Below are positions 11,004-21,825 of a stretch of 64,000 bases of DNA, piece after piece. Both the position numbers and the translations under genes were made by a program. The notes beneath the pieces were generated by a model. It made no database searches and was not told the origin of the DNA. It worked only from the letters and a program-made list of their open reading frames with translations. The stretch lies in NCBI RefSeq assembly GCF_000182565.1, contig NW_015971538.1, positions 1,422,983 to 1,486,982 of the forward strand, in the 5' to 3' direction. Origin of the DNA: Spizellomyces punctatus DAOM BR117. Lineage: Eukaryota > Chytridiomycota > Chytridiomycetes > Spizellomycetales > Spizellomycetaceae. Within the stretch, counting starts at the first letter, position 1. The number at the start of each line of letters is the position of its first letter.

Positions 11004-11494
11004 ATGCCCCTTATCGTGAGAGTCATCTCGGTCGCTGGTGTCAAGGACGAGGACGACCTCGGTAAAAATGATCTCTATGTCCGTTTGTCGACGGATGGCA
11101 GCCACTGGGTGCAGACTACAACCAAGAAAGGAGCTGGCAAACAGGCCGTTTTTGATGAGACATTCACCTTTGATGTGCAACCTGATCCTAGTTCCAAGCT
11201 CTATGTTGAGGTTTATGACAAGGATCCGTTGAAGGATGACAAGTTGGGTGAAGCAAAGGTGGGTCGACAAGGTGCTTCTGTATGCTTTGCGTCAAGCACT
11301 GTGACTGATGTTCCTCAATACAGTATGAACTTTCCAACGCATTTTCTGGTCAAGAAGTCGATGGAGTCGTCGAGGTTCGTTACTTGTATATTGCGTAAAA
11401 GATAACAAACGATCCTAACGCAATGCATTTCCAGCTTCACCATCACCTGCATCGTCACCGGGGCGTAGTCAACCTCCGTATCTCTTACCGTTGA
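11004..11494 (+). CDS. Small single C2-domain protein, 121 aa
   Basis: Exons 11004-11258, 11324-11374, 11435-11494 (introns 65 and 60 bp). The whole protein is one C2 domain: LIVRVISVAGVKDEDDLGK..., NDLYVRLSTDG, then FDETFTFDVQPDPSSKLYVEVYDKD, which is the usual C2 beta-sandwich order with the acidic loop residues for calcium (DEDD, YDKDPLKDD). The last strand reads GVVNLRISYR. C2 domains bind acidic phospholipids, often with Ca2+. Stand-alone small C2 proteins occur in fungi and plants and associate with membranes. A TATA box lies 104 bp upstream. The last exons overlap an antisense open frame of doubtful reality. Confidence 0.8.
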
Positions 11495-11823
11495 TGTGAT
11501 GGCACAGTTTGAGATTGCATTGTACTTGCGTGTATATACAGGGTCTTTGTCGTTGCGAAAGCAGAAGATGTAATTACCACTCGCGCCGTTAAATATATCA
11601 CGTAAGGATACCAATACGACGTCGTTGTGTATGCTAGTGAGCATGAATAATTCCCGCTGTACAAGGCGAATGCACTCTAGAGCATCACGTCTATCTCGCA
11701 AAACACCTTCCATCAAGTCCACATCCAATGGAACATCGCAGCATCATCACATGTAAAAAAGAAAATACAATAAAAAAAAAGAAGGCAGCCAGCATGCTTG
11801 AAATAGTTTATGTACGTCGCGAT

Positions 11824-12513
11824 TCAAAAAGAATTGTACAAAAGGGCCCCTCCCACCACAAACAAAACCGTCAAGTCCGTACAGGTGGCGAGACGTCCTC
11901 CAATGGAGGAGGAGTCGGTATCTGCTTTGGTCGGCTGTACGTGACGGGCTACTCATGTGCGAGAGTCAGAAAATCATATCTCGCATTGAACAAACGCCAA
12001 AAGACGGTGATACCTACCGGAGGAGTTGTACCGCACCACTTTACAATGTGTTCGCCTTCACCAAATGTTAAGTTATAGTCCAGCACAAACTTGTATAGGA
12101 ATCCACACCATCCAAGGTCCCCAACAATGCAGAGGACTTTGAGACTGGGTGGCTTAGTTGGTATGTCGACTCTCAAGACGTCGAAGGAATGTTCGGTTTG
12201 AAGTAGGGCTTCGATGAACGAAGGACATAGGGACTGATCCATTGAGACGAAATAGTAAGTCTCTGGACCAAAGGGTTTGGACTCGAGAGTATCAGAGTCT
12301 ATAATGGAACGGTAAGGTGTCAAATGCCTGATAGACTGGGAGAATGTATTCCGAGTCTGTTTTACCAGTTCGAACGGGAGTTGCTGGAGTGCGGAATTTT
12401 CTTTTGTGTTTTGTCATATGTTTGGGAAGCTGTGCAAACGGCAAGGTTGGTGTTTGAATCTTGCAATGTTACATGCTATGGAACACTCACAGCAGACAAT
12501 GGTTCTTGAGCAT
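11824..12513 (-). CDS. Hypothetical small protein with C-terminal hydrophobic tail
   Basis: Not recognised. Proposed exons 12491-12513, 12018-12327, 11824-11934 give 147 aa. The second and third exons are joined by a good 83-bp intron; the first exon (MLKNHCLL, donor GTGAGT, 163-bp intron) is less sure because the frame of exon 2 is also open upstream without a Met. The body has a compact cysteine-containing segment (IVGDLGWCGFLYKFVLDYN, then HIVKWCGTTPP), a polar linker, and a terminal hydrophobic stretch LTVLFVVGGALLYNSF that would fit a tail anchor in ER or mitochondrial outer membrane. Function unknown. Confidence 0.5.
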
Positions 12514-13285
12514 TATGGATTGTCCTGTTATAACAGTGTACACTGAGCGCCTGTCCTTTTTCATTCGTTATATTGAACCCGCAACGAATACACACCTTTC
12601 TTGTCGGACGCCCTCTTCAGGTCCCTCTGCCCTCGCTATAACAGGTGCTGACATCGTTTGTATTGTTCAAAAGTTCTCAAATCTTGTTGGAAATCCGGCG
12701 CCCGCCTAGGTCAGTAGCCCCTTTTATTTCTGCTCTGGTTAAGGCCAGGAGTGGGCAAAAACTGGGGGCGAAACAAGCAGCTGCTCGTCGTGTGTGTAGA
12801 TGGCCCCGCCCAAAAACTATGTAATCCTGGTCGGAGAGTTTGAAGCCAATCCCTTTGCTTGGTGATCAGCTACATCATTTTTGGATATTAAACCCCCTTG
12901 TCGATCGGCCTGATCACGGGACTAATTGGAACGTTTGGATCCTATGCAAAATGAAGTTGGTTTCTGGTAAGTATGAGTCTGTGATGTTTGGGTGGCGGTG
13001 ACGCCAAAAAGTTTGATAACGGTGAAAGCGCGTATTGCCAGTGACATTATGGTGAGGTCAATCCATTGGGGATTAATAACGTAGATAGCATCCTTTTGCA
13101 TATAACATGACAAGTCGACATTTAGACATCAGTTTTACAAAAAGTGCAGCCTTCCAACAACGCTGTTTAACGTTGTGGCCACCCTGGACGTTTCAAAAAA
13201 AGCCGCCGCCATTACGTTTCTATCATTGCATTCTGGTGGATGATACAATTCTATTGTGGAAGAAAATCTTTTTGTTTGCCATCTA
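12514..13285. other. Intergenic, no gene seen
   Basis: About 0.77 kb between two minus-strand genes. The frames at 12922-13113 and 13107-13373 show no family features; the latter overlaps the last exon of the next gene on the opposite strand. Confidence 0.5.
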
Positions 13286-16200
13286 CTACTTGAAAGCCTT
13301 GAACATGCCAGCGATCTTGCCCTCTTCTCGCTTCAATACAACACCAGTAACGTGTAAAACATGTTGCTTCTGACCGATAGTTGCTGCGAAAACGACAACA
13401 TAAATTGAAGGTCGCATCAGTCTCTTTGTTTAATTTTGGTGCAAAGTGACGAGCGCCGACTCAATGACATAATCATGACCCAACTCACATCTGACAATAG
13501 CCAAGGCGGCATCCACTGGATCTGGCTCACACGGCAGACTCGCTGGATTTTGAGCAAGCTGATTTCTTACCAGGACTTGTTGCAACCGACCAGTAAACTC
13601 CGTATTATTGACGCAAATGATGTTGCCCAGCTTTGTAAAGTCCTGCGAACTCAGGACGTTACTGATACTGAACTCGTTGAATTGAACAGCTAACATCAAC
13701 CAGGAGCGAAAAGATGAGGATGCAGGCCATAGTTGTAAAGGAAAGTAACGTCTGTTTACTTTTAATGTCGCATGGCTTGGAGATTGTGTCCCAAATCGGT
13801 TTCATGTATTTTTCAACCAACTTGGTGGCCTCTTTACTGTCAAACTTGTCAATGAGGACCAAAATCCCTTTGGATGCAGTTTCGGGTGCTGACCCTACTC
13901 AAGTGAAAAGATAAGTTGGCATTTATCATACGTAGCCTGACAGGCGCACAACGTTACCTCCGTATACCAGGGCCATGATGCCCTCACTCCATGCCAAAGC
14001 CTTGCCTACGTCCCCAAAATGGAAGACCATCTTTTTAAACTTTGATCCAGTCCGACCGCCTTTTCGGATGGTACAGGCTTGGAGGGTGACATCGGCCCCA
14101 TGGGCCGTAGCAGATATTATCCGACGAAGTTCAAGTGGAAAAAAGTGCTTGTAGGGTTTGGCTTACAGGAAGAACAGTTGTTAGCAGCAGTGTTGCCCGG
14201 CAAATTGTTTACAATACTACCTTTGCCATTTTCGCAACAGTGAAGCTCAAAGTCTTGGACTTTTACATCCAGTTTAATGTTCTTCCACACTACTGTTTCC
14301 ACAAGCTGTGGTGGTGACTGATGGCACATCGAAATACAGTCAGTTATATATGTACATACATACAAGGTTACCACCATAGCTGACCTTTGGAGTACTCTCA
14401 CCACCACCGAATGCGAGCGACATTCTTGAGACATTTGCGCTAGCGGCCCCAGTCTTGCTCTTTGTTGCGCCAAAAATGGAAGCCAAGGACGCAACACTTT
14501 TCCGATTATTGGATGGCGGCAGTGACGCTTGTGATGCCGCCATATCTTCCACAGCAGGATGAGCAGGCTCTTCTGCTTCTTTTGGAGGAGCAGCGGGTTC
14601 GGTTGGCGCTGAGACTGGTTTGGTTGCGGTCCCTTGCATCGTCTGCATGTCCATCGCATTGAGAAACTTGGAAGCATTCGCTGGCAGGTTGTGTTTGACG
14701 GCTGGTTCGGCTGGACGAGAATCTTGCTTGATGACACTTTCTGCCTTTGTGTCATGATCGTGAGTTGATTGTGATTCATTCTGTTTCTTTTCCTCTTCTC
14801 TCTTGTTTTCAAGCTTTTCCTTCTCAAGGCGTTCTCGTTCACGTTCTTCTCTGCGTCTACGCCGTTCCTCGTCACGTTCACGGTCCCGTCGCTCAGCCTC
14901 TTCTTGCTCGACGAGAAGACGCCGTTGACGTTCCTCTGTGTCTTTAAGCTCCTGTTCACGGCGTTCCTGGTCGAGACGCTCTTTTTCCGCACGCTCCTTC
15001 TCACGGAGTTCGGTCTGCGCACGTTCTTTCTCTATCCTTTCCATCTCACGACGCTGCATCTCGCGAGCTTCGTTCTCTTTTCGTTCGGCCTCCAAACGGT
15101 TCTCTTCTGCCTTCTGTTTTTCTAATCGTTCCTGCTCTTCTTGCTCTTTTTTGATTCGTTGTTGTTCCAAACGTTCTTTTGTTTGCTCTGCCTCCTGCTT
15201 TCTTACTTCCTCTTCCCGTTGCTCCTTTTCCCGACGTTCCGCCATTTTCTGTTGTTCCAACGCAGCAGCAGCGGCAAGTTCTTCTTGTTGGATTCGCTGC
15301 CGTTCCTCTTTTCGACGTTTGCGTTCTTCATCGCGTTCACGGTCTCTACGTTCTTCTTCGGCCAAATCGTGCTGGATGCTCTCGGTTGGCGCTTCACTGG
15401 AAAGCTTATCCACCTCCTCTCCTTGAGTTTTCGGCTCAATGGGTAACGCGCCTGTTTCAACTGACTCTGCTGTTTTGCTTGCTAGCGCCCGATGCTCTGC
15501 GGGAGAAGTCAGTTCCTCCGTCTGTGAACGAGCGGTGATGTCTGTGGCATTTGGTTGCTGCTCCATCACCAGGCTGTGCCTAGCCGAAGCGTTAAGAGCC
15601 TCCTCCTTCATCGTCTTTGCCATCTGTAATTCTTCAAAGAATCCCAATTTCTCTTGATTCTTTCCCTTCTTCTCTGCCTTATGTTTCTGCTTTTCCAATG
15701 CCTTTTCACGCTTTTTTGCTTCCTTTTCCCGCTCTTTTTCTTCCTTTTCCATTCGTTTCCGTTCTTTGCGTTCAGCCTTGTCTTCATCAGATTCTTTGTG
15801 ACTAAGTGACTCCATACTCTTTTTGAATAAAGATGCGACAGATTTAGTCGGTGAAAACTTGGACTTGCGGGACATGGTTGAGGCTGCGATAGAAACCATG
15901 CTGCCAGTTGGTGACGGCAGCCTCGGACGTGGTGTGAGGTCATTGTGGCTTTCAGACGAAACGCTAATTGAGAGTTCGGAAGGGAGGTTGGTAGTTGAGC
16001 TGGTGAAAGGAGTTTCGGTTGTCGTCAGGGGTAGGCCGGAAGCCGGTGAAGGTTCCCTTGGGCTAGGAGCATTCTCAGCTGTACTTGACGACGCTGTCGG
16101 TATGATCACAGCAGGTTCTACGGGCGAGGATGTCATTTGTTTATCCTTTTCCGCAGACAGTGATGACGTACGACGCCCCCGCGGTTCCGAGAATTCTCTC

Positions 16201-17607
16201 TTCAACGGTGTGGTAATGCGATCGCCAGGGACGACTTCCACCTTCCTGCCAGGCTCCACTGTCTCTTCACGCGATGGTTTCAATCGAACAGGAGAAGCGA
16301 CTGCCACAACCTGGGGGCTTTTCGCCAACTCTTTTGCTGTCACCGGTGACGGAACTGGATCCAATATGATACTCTCCTTGCCGTCCCGAACCATTTGCAC
16401 TTCTTCTTCCACTTTTTGTAAGTCATGTTCGATAAGCCCCGATTCCTCACGGCCCCAAGCAGCGTAGAGCCTTTGCTTCTCTTGCTCGAGCCAGGTGCTT
16501 TCCGCCTCAGAGTCGTCCTCTGCATGGTGGATGGTCGGAAGAGATGGTGAGCTATCTTCCATAGGTTGAGATTCCTGTTCTGGTTCCCGTTCTGGCTCTT
16601 TCTCTACGAGAACGGGTTCCGGCTGCATGTGCTCCATTTCTTTCATTGGAGAAGGATGCTGGCCTTCCGGCTCCTCTCTAGGTATATTCGTGTCTTCGTC
16701 CACTACTTTCATCTTCACCGCCACATCCACATTCTCTTCTTTTACACGAGCTGGGATTGCCAGTACGCTGTTGACAGCTTTGATTTTTCTTCGTTTTGTC
16801 ACCCTCTTGACATACCTCAACACAAATCCGTCCACCAGCTCTCTCTCCCTCTTCCTCCACTCTTCAGCACTTCTTCCAGCCGTCCGCACAACCACCGGTG
16901 GGAACACGCCACAAGCATTTCGCCATGTTCCGTATCGTACTGTACGCGGGAAACTTGGAGGTAGAGACTTGTGCTTACTAGCAGTGTACACCGGGCGATC
17001 AATGGGACATGCGATGCGGGGTTTGGGAAGAGGTGGAATTGGCGGCGTATATTGTGGGTTGATGATGTCGATTCCCCAATCAGTTAGGATGATCATTCGC
17101 CCATCGGGTTGAAGATCACTTTGAGACTCTGAGAGTGTCCTCTGTATAGCCTGTTAGACGATTTACAATGTGTTGGGCAAGATGCACTTACAGTTGAATT
17201 GTGTAATTGATCAAGTTCTTTTGCTGCGACTGCCGCGTCTCCCATCTGACCTCCAACACCTGCATCCAACTTGCCCAACCCTGCTTTTCTCAATCGCTTA
17301 GCAGCCAGATCGTTCGCCTTCCTCCTTTTGCCGGACGCGCCCTCCTCTCGCAGCAAGAGTTCTTGAATGGGATCATTGTAAATAGCCCGGGGAATGACAT
17401 CGTAGTCATAGTCGGTTGATCGCACAGGAACCTGTAATCACCGCACTAATGCCTTAGTTTTGTCATCTTTTTCTGAGAAGACTAACGTGGTCCTACATCA
17501 GGACGCTCTGTGTAGCCCCCAATTCTCGGCGGTATCTTGGAACTAAAGCGGAACGGACCGACTCGTGCACTTGCCGCCTCAAATCTGTCTGATCCTGCTT
17601 GGGCCAT
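13286..17607 (-). CDS. Long coiled-coil protein ending in a degenerate sphingosine/DAG-kinase-like domain
   Basis: Exons (minus order): 17497-17607, 17192-17431, 14364-17150, 14221-14317, 13958-14161, 13760-13888, 13489-13689, 13286-13383; phases agree, 1288 aa. Residues 1-115 are basic/helical; a Pro/Ser/Thr-rich disordered part follows, then about 300 residues of Arg/Glu-rich charged single helix or coiled coil (ERDEERKRRKEERQR type). The last 300 residues look folded. They can be laid over the N-lobe of lipid kinases of the DAGK_cat family: a PH-like lead-in ending ALAWSEGIMALVYG, then SKGILVLIDKFDSKEA (where active enzymes have a glycine-rich INPFGGKG-type strand), NIICVNNTEFTGRLQQVLVR (where they have the GGDGT/SGDG nucleotide motif) and PVDAALAIVR. 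Both nucleotide-binding motifs are lost, so this would be a pseudoenzyme. The homology is my inference from pattern; the exon structure is firmer. Confidence 0.6.
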
Positions 17608-19176
17608 TTTTATTCCCCAATTTTATCCCGTCTTAACAGTGGTTGAAGATCTGGACAGAACGGTTTTTACATGGAGCTATAATTGCTATGAGTTGGACAT
17701 GCTTGTATGCATAATGCGTAGCATTAGATCGCGGACAATACTATCATGAAAAGGGTTGTTGTTGGGCATCGAGGGTAATACGCGTTAAAACATTCTAGCA
17801 ATTAAGCAACATGTCAAGCTGGCGTTCCGGCGTTGACAGAAGGACCATCTGCTACTGGCCTTCTTCTAACGAGATTTGGCTTTGATATTATGCATCTGAT
17901 ACAGACGAGGGACCGTTGGCGAGACCCCAAAGAATTATCATATCCTGGGCCGCTTACATGAGCCAATACAAACGACACATCCTTGGGATGATGAACACAT
18001 GAACCACCCACTTTTTTGCATTGAAGATGATTGGCAGGCTGCATGATTGAAACATATCTAACCAACCCTACACCCCTGCTGAGTTAATCTTGATTTTTGG
18101 CATGTTTGAACATTCTATCTGCCAGCTCCTTTAAACTTCAATTGTCCAACAATACGCTCTTGCTAAATTCAACCCCCTTAATCAGATCCAAACTTTATAT
18201 TTCATTAAACGGCAAAATTATTTACCTTGTCTTCAAACGTACCACCAGTTTATTGTGTTCACCAGGAATGTACTGCATATTGCCAAAAGCAGAGCTGCAA
18301 GTTGTTTCTTCTGCAATGGACCCTTTCTGCCGGCTGAAAGAGCGGTATTCGCGCTACCACCTCCGTTTGGGGAAACTGGGGCTCTCGTGTGCCAATGGGT
18401 ACGGGCAACCTGCTCCGAATGGGACATAAACTTCCTCATCCCCACACCCATGGTTCCAAACAAACACTTGCATCGCCTGCTTTTGGTACCAAGTCCGGCT
18501 AAAGGCACTCTTTCAAAACAAAAGTTGAACCAAACGGAGGCCGGTCACGCGAGGTCACTGGGGGTCACACACGAAACCTTAGCTGGGTGTGTTACCTAAT
18601 ACGCGTCGCCAATAGCTCACACCCAGCGTCTCAGCGAGTCTCAATTTGCGACATGCCAGTGTTTCCGGAGGGGTGTCTTGTTCCTTTGTTTGAGTTAAAC
18701 GGCCGACAATCTGCCCCCACCACCTCACGTGGCCATTTACTCCACACTGTTATGGCAAACAACGGGAGACAAAAGTTGTCAAACAATCGAAACTTTCCTC
18801 TGGTCAGAGGCTCAGAGCTGATACACAGGAAATGGCATTAACGTTACCAGAAAGGGAGAAACGGTAAACCATCTTGCCCGCTTCCCCGCTTATGTATAAC
18901 GGGTAAATGCCATACATCGTGACCATATCTTACGGCTATTCTTCTTTCCTTTTGTTGGGCGATGTTGGGCATAGGGGCGAGAATGGGATCGAGCGGGGTG
19001 AAGAAGCGACTTTGGGCGTTTATTTAAAGCAACGGAGACTGGCTTTTCCCTCCCTCCGTTCGGCATAACTCTATCATATCTCCGATTTCCGCGATCATCT
19101 TTGCACTCAAATCTTCTGATCGGCCTCTTGGATCTGCCAGTTATTCGCCAACAATAGCAATTGCAGCATCGTAAAC
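17608..19176. other. Intergenic, divergent promoter region
   Basis: About 1.57 kb, the largest gap in the window. Open frames at 17814-18065, 18097-18429, 18255-18599 and 18890-19192 overlap one another in different frames and have no family signals. I see no RNA gene. The right end must hold the MFS permease promoter. Confidence 0.5.
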
Positions 19177-20929
19177 ATGGCAGATAATCCACCCGCTATA
19201 GAAGAGAAGAAAAGCACCCTCACCATTACTGACGTCGAGCCGACCGATGTCAGTGTGGTTGACGGCCAAGGCCGCCTAGTCTATTCGGAGGTATGCTTAT
19301 CCTAACGTGTCGCATGACAAGAGAAAAGGTCTAAGCCGCGTTTCCTTCCAGGCGGAGCGAAAACTCGTCCGAAAATTAGACATTCGGCTAATGCCCATCC
19401 TCTTTATTGCTTATTTCCTCAGTATTGTTGATCGTTCCAATGTCTCATATGCCAAGATTGCCAACGCCGAAAAGCGAAACAATTTGCAAGCCACGGCAAA
19501 CATCAGCGATGAGCAATTTTCCGTTGCTCTGGCAGCATTCTTTGTCGGTTACATTGTTTTTGAAATTCCATCGAACCTCATAATGAAGAAAGTCGCGGCG
19601 CCCATTTGGATCGCTCGTATCATGGTCAGCTGGGGTATCGTCACGACCTTCCAAGTCCTCATAACCCAATCATGGCACTTCATTCTTCTTCGCTTCCTTC
19701 TCGGCGTCTGCGAGGCTGGTTTCTTCCCTGGCGTTGTTTTGTACCTCACCTACTGGTATCGCAAACAAGAAGCTGCGAAGCGAATTGCAGGCTTTTACGT
19801 TGCAACTACCGTGGCCGGTGTTGTTGGATCTGCTTGGGCATACGGAGTTCAACAGTACGTATATATGACTTTGGCGTCCGATGTTTGATTCCAACTCATC
19901 TTTCTATTCTATCTGTCAGGATGAACGGACGCCATGGTTACTACGGCTGGCAATGGTTGTTCCTCACATCCGGTGTTCCAACCATCGGCATGGGGATCCT
20001 CGTCTATTTCATTCTCCCTGCGACACCCGAATCTGTCAAGAGCGGCGGCTGGTTGACGCCTGAGGAGAAAGAATTGGCGTCGCAGCGTCTTCGCGTTGAC
20101 GGCGTTGCTAAACACGAAGAGAAGTTCGAGAAAGGAGAGTTCATTAAGGTCTTCATTGACCCCAAAAACTGGCTGTTTATTATCATGTACTTTGGAACGG
20201 TCATGTGTGCCAACGCTCTTGGATTGTTCTTGCCTACCATCCTGTTCATGCGTACGTATTTGGGTATATGTTCTCACCACGAAGTCGGTAACTAAATGAG
20301 CCGTTTCTACTTCTAGTGGGTTACACGTCTCTTGATGCTACACGGATGTCCATCGCACCGTACGCTGCCGGCGCTGTGATGACTATGGGAGCGGCTTGGG
20401 TTTCTGACCGCACGCGCCAACGTGCAGCACCTCTTTTCGTCACCGCTCTTATTGGATGTGTTGGTTTCACCGTCCTGGCCACCACAGGCTTGACTGATCG
20501 TGACGGAAAATACGCCGGATGTATCATCGCCGTGGCTGGTGTCTTTTCCGCCATCCCATTGGTTTTCTCCTGGCTCAGCAACAACGTAAGGATCAGACTT
20601 TTTGCTCTCAATCTTGTATCTGTCGAATTAATCGTATCTTTCTCTTTTAACCACAGCTGAAGACAAGTACCGGTGCGGCAACAGCTATAGCACTCGTGTC
20701 ATCCATTGGCAACTTGGGCAGTGTGGTAGCCTCCTACACTCAGTACAAGGACGATAAGCCGCAGTACCACCGCAGTCATACCGTGAATGCCGTCGGAATG
20801 GCGCTCACAGCATTAGTGGCTGTCATCCTCCGTGTTTGGTATCAACGCCTCAATGCCAGGCAACGAACCACCTTCCAAGATACGGAGAGGGCCCAAGAAG
20901 GCAAGAAGCAGATTGTGTACATGCTCTAA
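19177..20929 (+). CDS. Major facilitator transporter, allantoate/anion:cation symporter type
   Basis: Exons 19177-19290, 19352-19854, 19920-20251, 20317-20585, 20657-20929 (introns 61-71 bp); 496 aa. Hydrophilic N-terminus, then KLDIRLMPILFIAYFLSIVDRSNVSYAKI, the hallmark first transmembrane helix of the fungal ACS/Dal5-Tna1-Vht1 group. Helices 2-6 include FFVGYIVFEIPSNLIMKK and RFLLGVCEAGFFPGVVLYL, both strongly conserved in that group. A cytoplasmic loop with PESVKSGGWLTPEEKELA precedes the C-terminal six helices. These permeases take up organic anions such as allantoate, nicotinate, biotin or pantothenate at the plasma membrane; the substrate cannot be read from sequence. A polyadenylation-like AATAAA lies 64 bp after the stop. 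Confidence 0.9.
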
Positions 20930-20992
20930 GAAGCTTTCAGAGTAGGATGCTGATGGTGGTTATTTCTGTATAATGAGTTGTTTCCGTATGTA

Positions 20993-20998
20993 AATAAA
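20993..20998 (+). terminator. Polyadenylation-signal-like AATAAA after the MFS gene
   Basis: AATAAA within an A-rich run 64 bp downstream of the permease stop codon and before the converging gene at 21150. Position and composition fit a fungal 3' end efficiency/positioning element. Confidence 0.4.
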
Positions 20999-21149
20999 AA
21001 TTCTTGCAGCTCTAAGTAGCCATCGCCATTTGTCACCTGATAGACTGAATGTACGATACGTTAGCGATCCACGCCCTGCAAGGCAGCAGACTTCTTCAAT
21101 CTATCTTCATACTTGCGATGTAGACTGACTGCGTACCCGTCGCGTCGTT

Positions 21150-21596
21150 CTATGTGCAGGGAGAACAACAGCACTTCATCCAACCCAATGTCCATAACCA
21201 CATACTCCATGTACCATTTGTGGTGGACGTGTCCAACAACCCAGTTTTCGAATCGATAGACTCTGCGTCTGACAAGGAATCATCCCATTCATGGACCTGG
21301 GATACGTCTTCCGCATCGTTTTGGTCACACTCTATCGTATTCAGTCGGTCATGTAATGCAGTAGACGAATGGTGCTTCTCCTTGTACTTTTGTATCCTCT
21401 CTAGTTTGGAGGCGAGTCTTGCAAGGTACCGCTCGGCATCTGTTTGCAGATTCCAGGTGGGAGTTGGTTCTGATGAGGGGAGGATCTCACTGGGCCAAGA
21501 TGAGTCAACCAAGATTTTTTCGCGAGATCCGGAACCGTCGGAATAGCTGGATTCAGAGATAATGCTCGAGGCTGCTCCGGCTTTTGAAGACGCCAT
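21150..21596 (-). CDS. Hypothetical acidic protein with cysteine-cluster C-terminus, 148 aa
   Basis: Not recognised. The first ATG in the frame is at 21596 (MASSKAGAASS). The N-terminal half is Ser-rich and disordered; a short helix (AERYLARLASKLERIQKYKEKH) follows, then an acidic stretch. The end is aromatic and Cys-rich (WLWTLGWMKCCCSPCT), which could be a palmitoylated or membrane-inserted tail. Convergent with the MFS gene and divergent from RACK1, 229 bp away. Small size and low complexity make the coding call moderate. Confidence 0.5.
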   Translation of the reverse strand: MASSKAGAASSIISESSYSDGSGSREKILVDSSWPSEILPSSEPTPTWNLQTDAERYLARLASKLERIQKYKEKHHSSTALHDRLNTIECDQNDAEDVSQVHEWDDSLSDAESIDSKTGLLDTSTTNGTWSMWLWTLGWMKCCCSPCT

Positions 21597-21825
21597 TCCT
21601 AATTTGAACTTTCTCACGACCACAGCGAGGGCATCCAGTCGAGATCATAGTAACCACATATGGTATTATGAAGCCACATTCCAATTACTCGGATCACGTG
21701 TTACCTAGTCTTTTTGCTTGGTCGCTGGGCGATGGATTGGGACTCCTTCCTTCCGCTTGCCGTTCCATTTTCGAGGTCGTCCTTGAGAGAACGCATTCTC
21801 GACGGGTTCAAAGTAGAAAGCAACA

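Noticed and set aside
11315-11728. 137-codon minus-strand frame antisense to the C2 gene
   Set aside because: Overlaps two exons of the well-supported C2 gene and has no recognisable domain; part of it could still be real but support is too weak.
14117-15022. Arg/Asn-rich 301-codon minus-strand frame
   Set aside because: Lies in a different frame of the ER-rich coiled-coil exon of the lipid-kinase-like gene; composition is explained by the repeated GAA/CGT-type codons.
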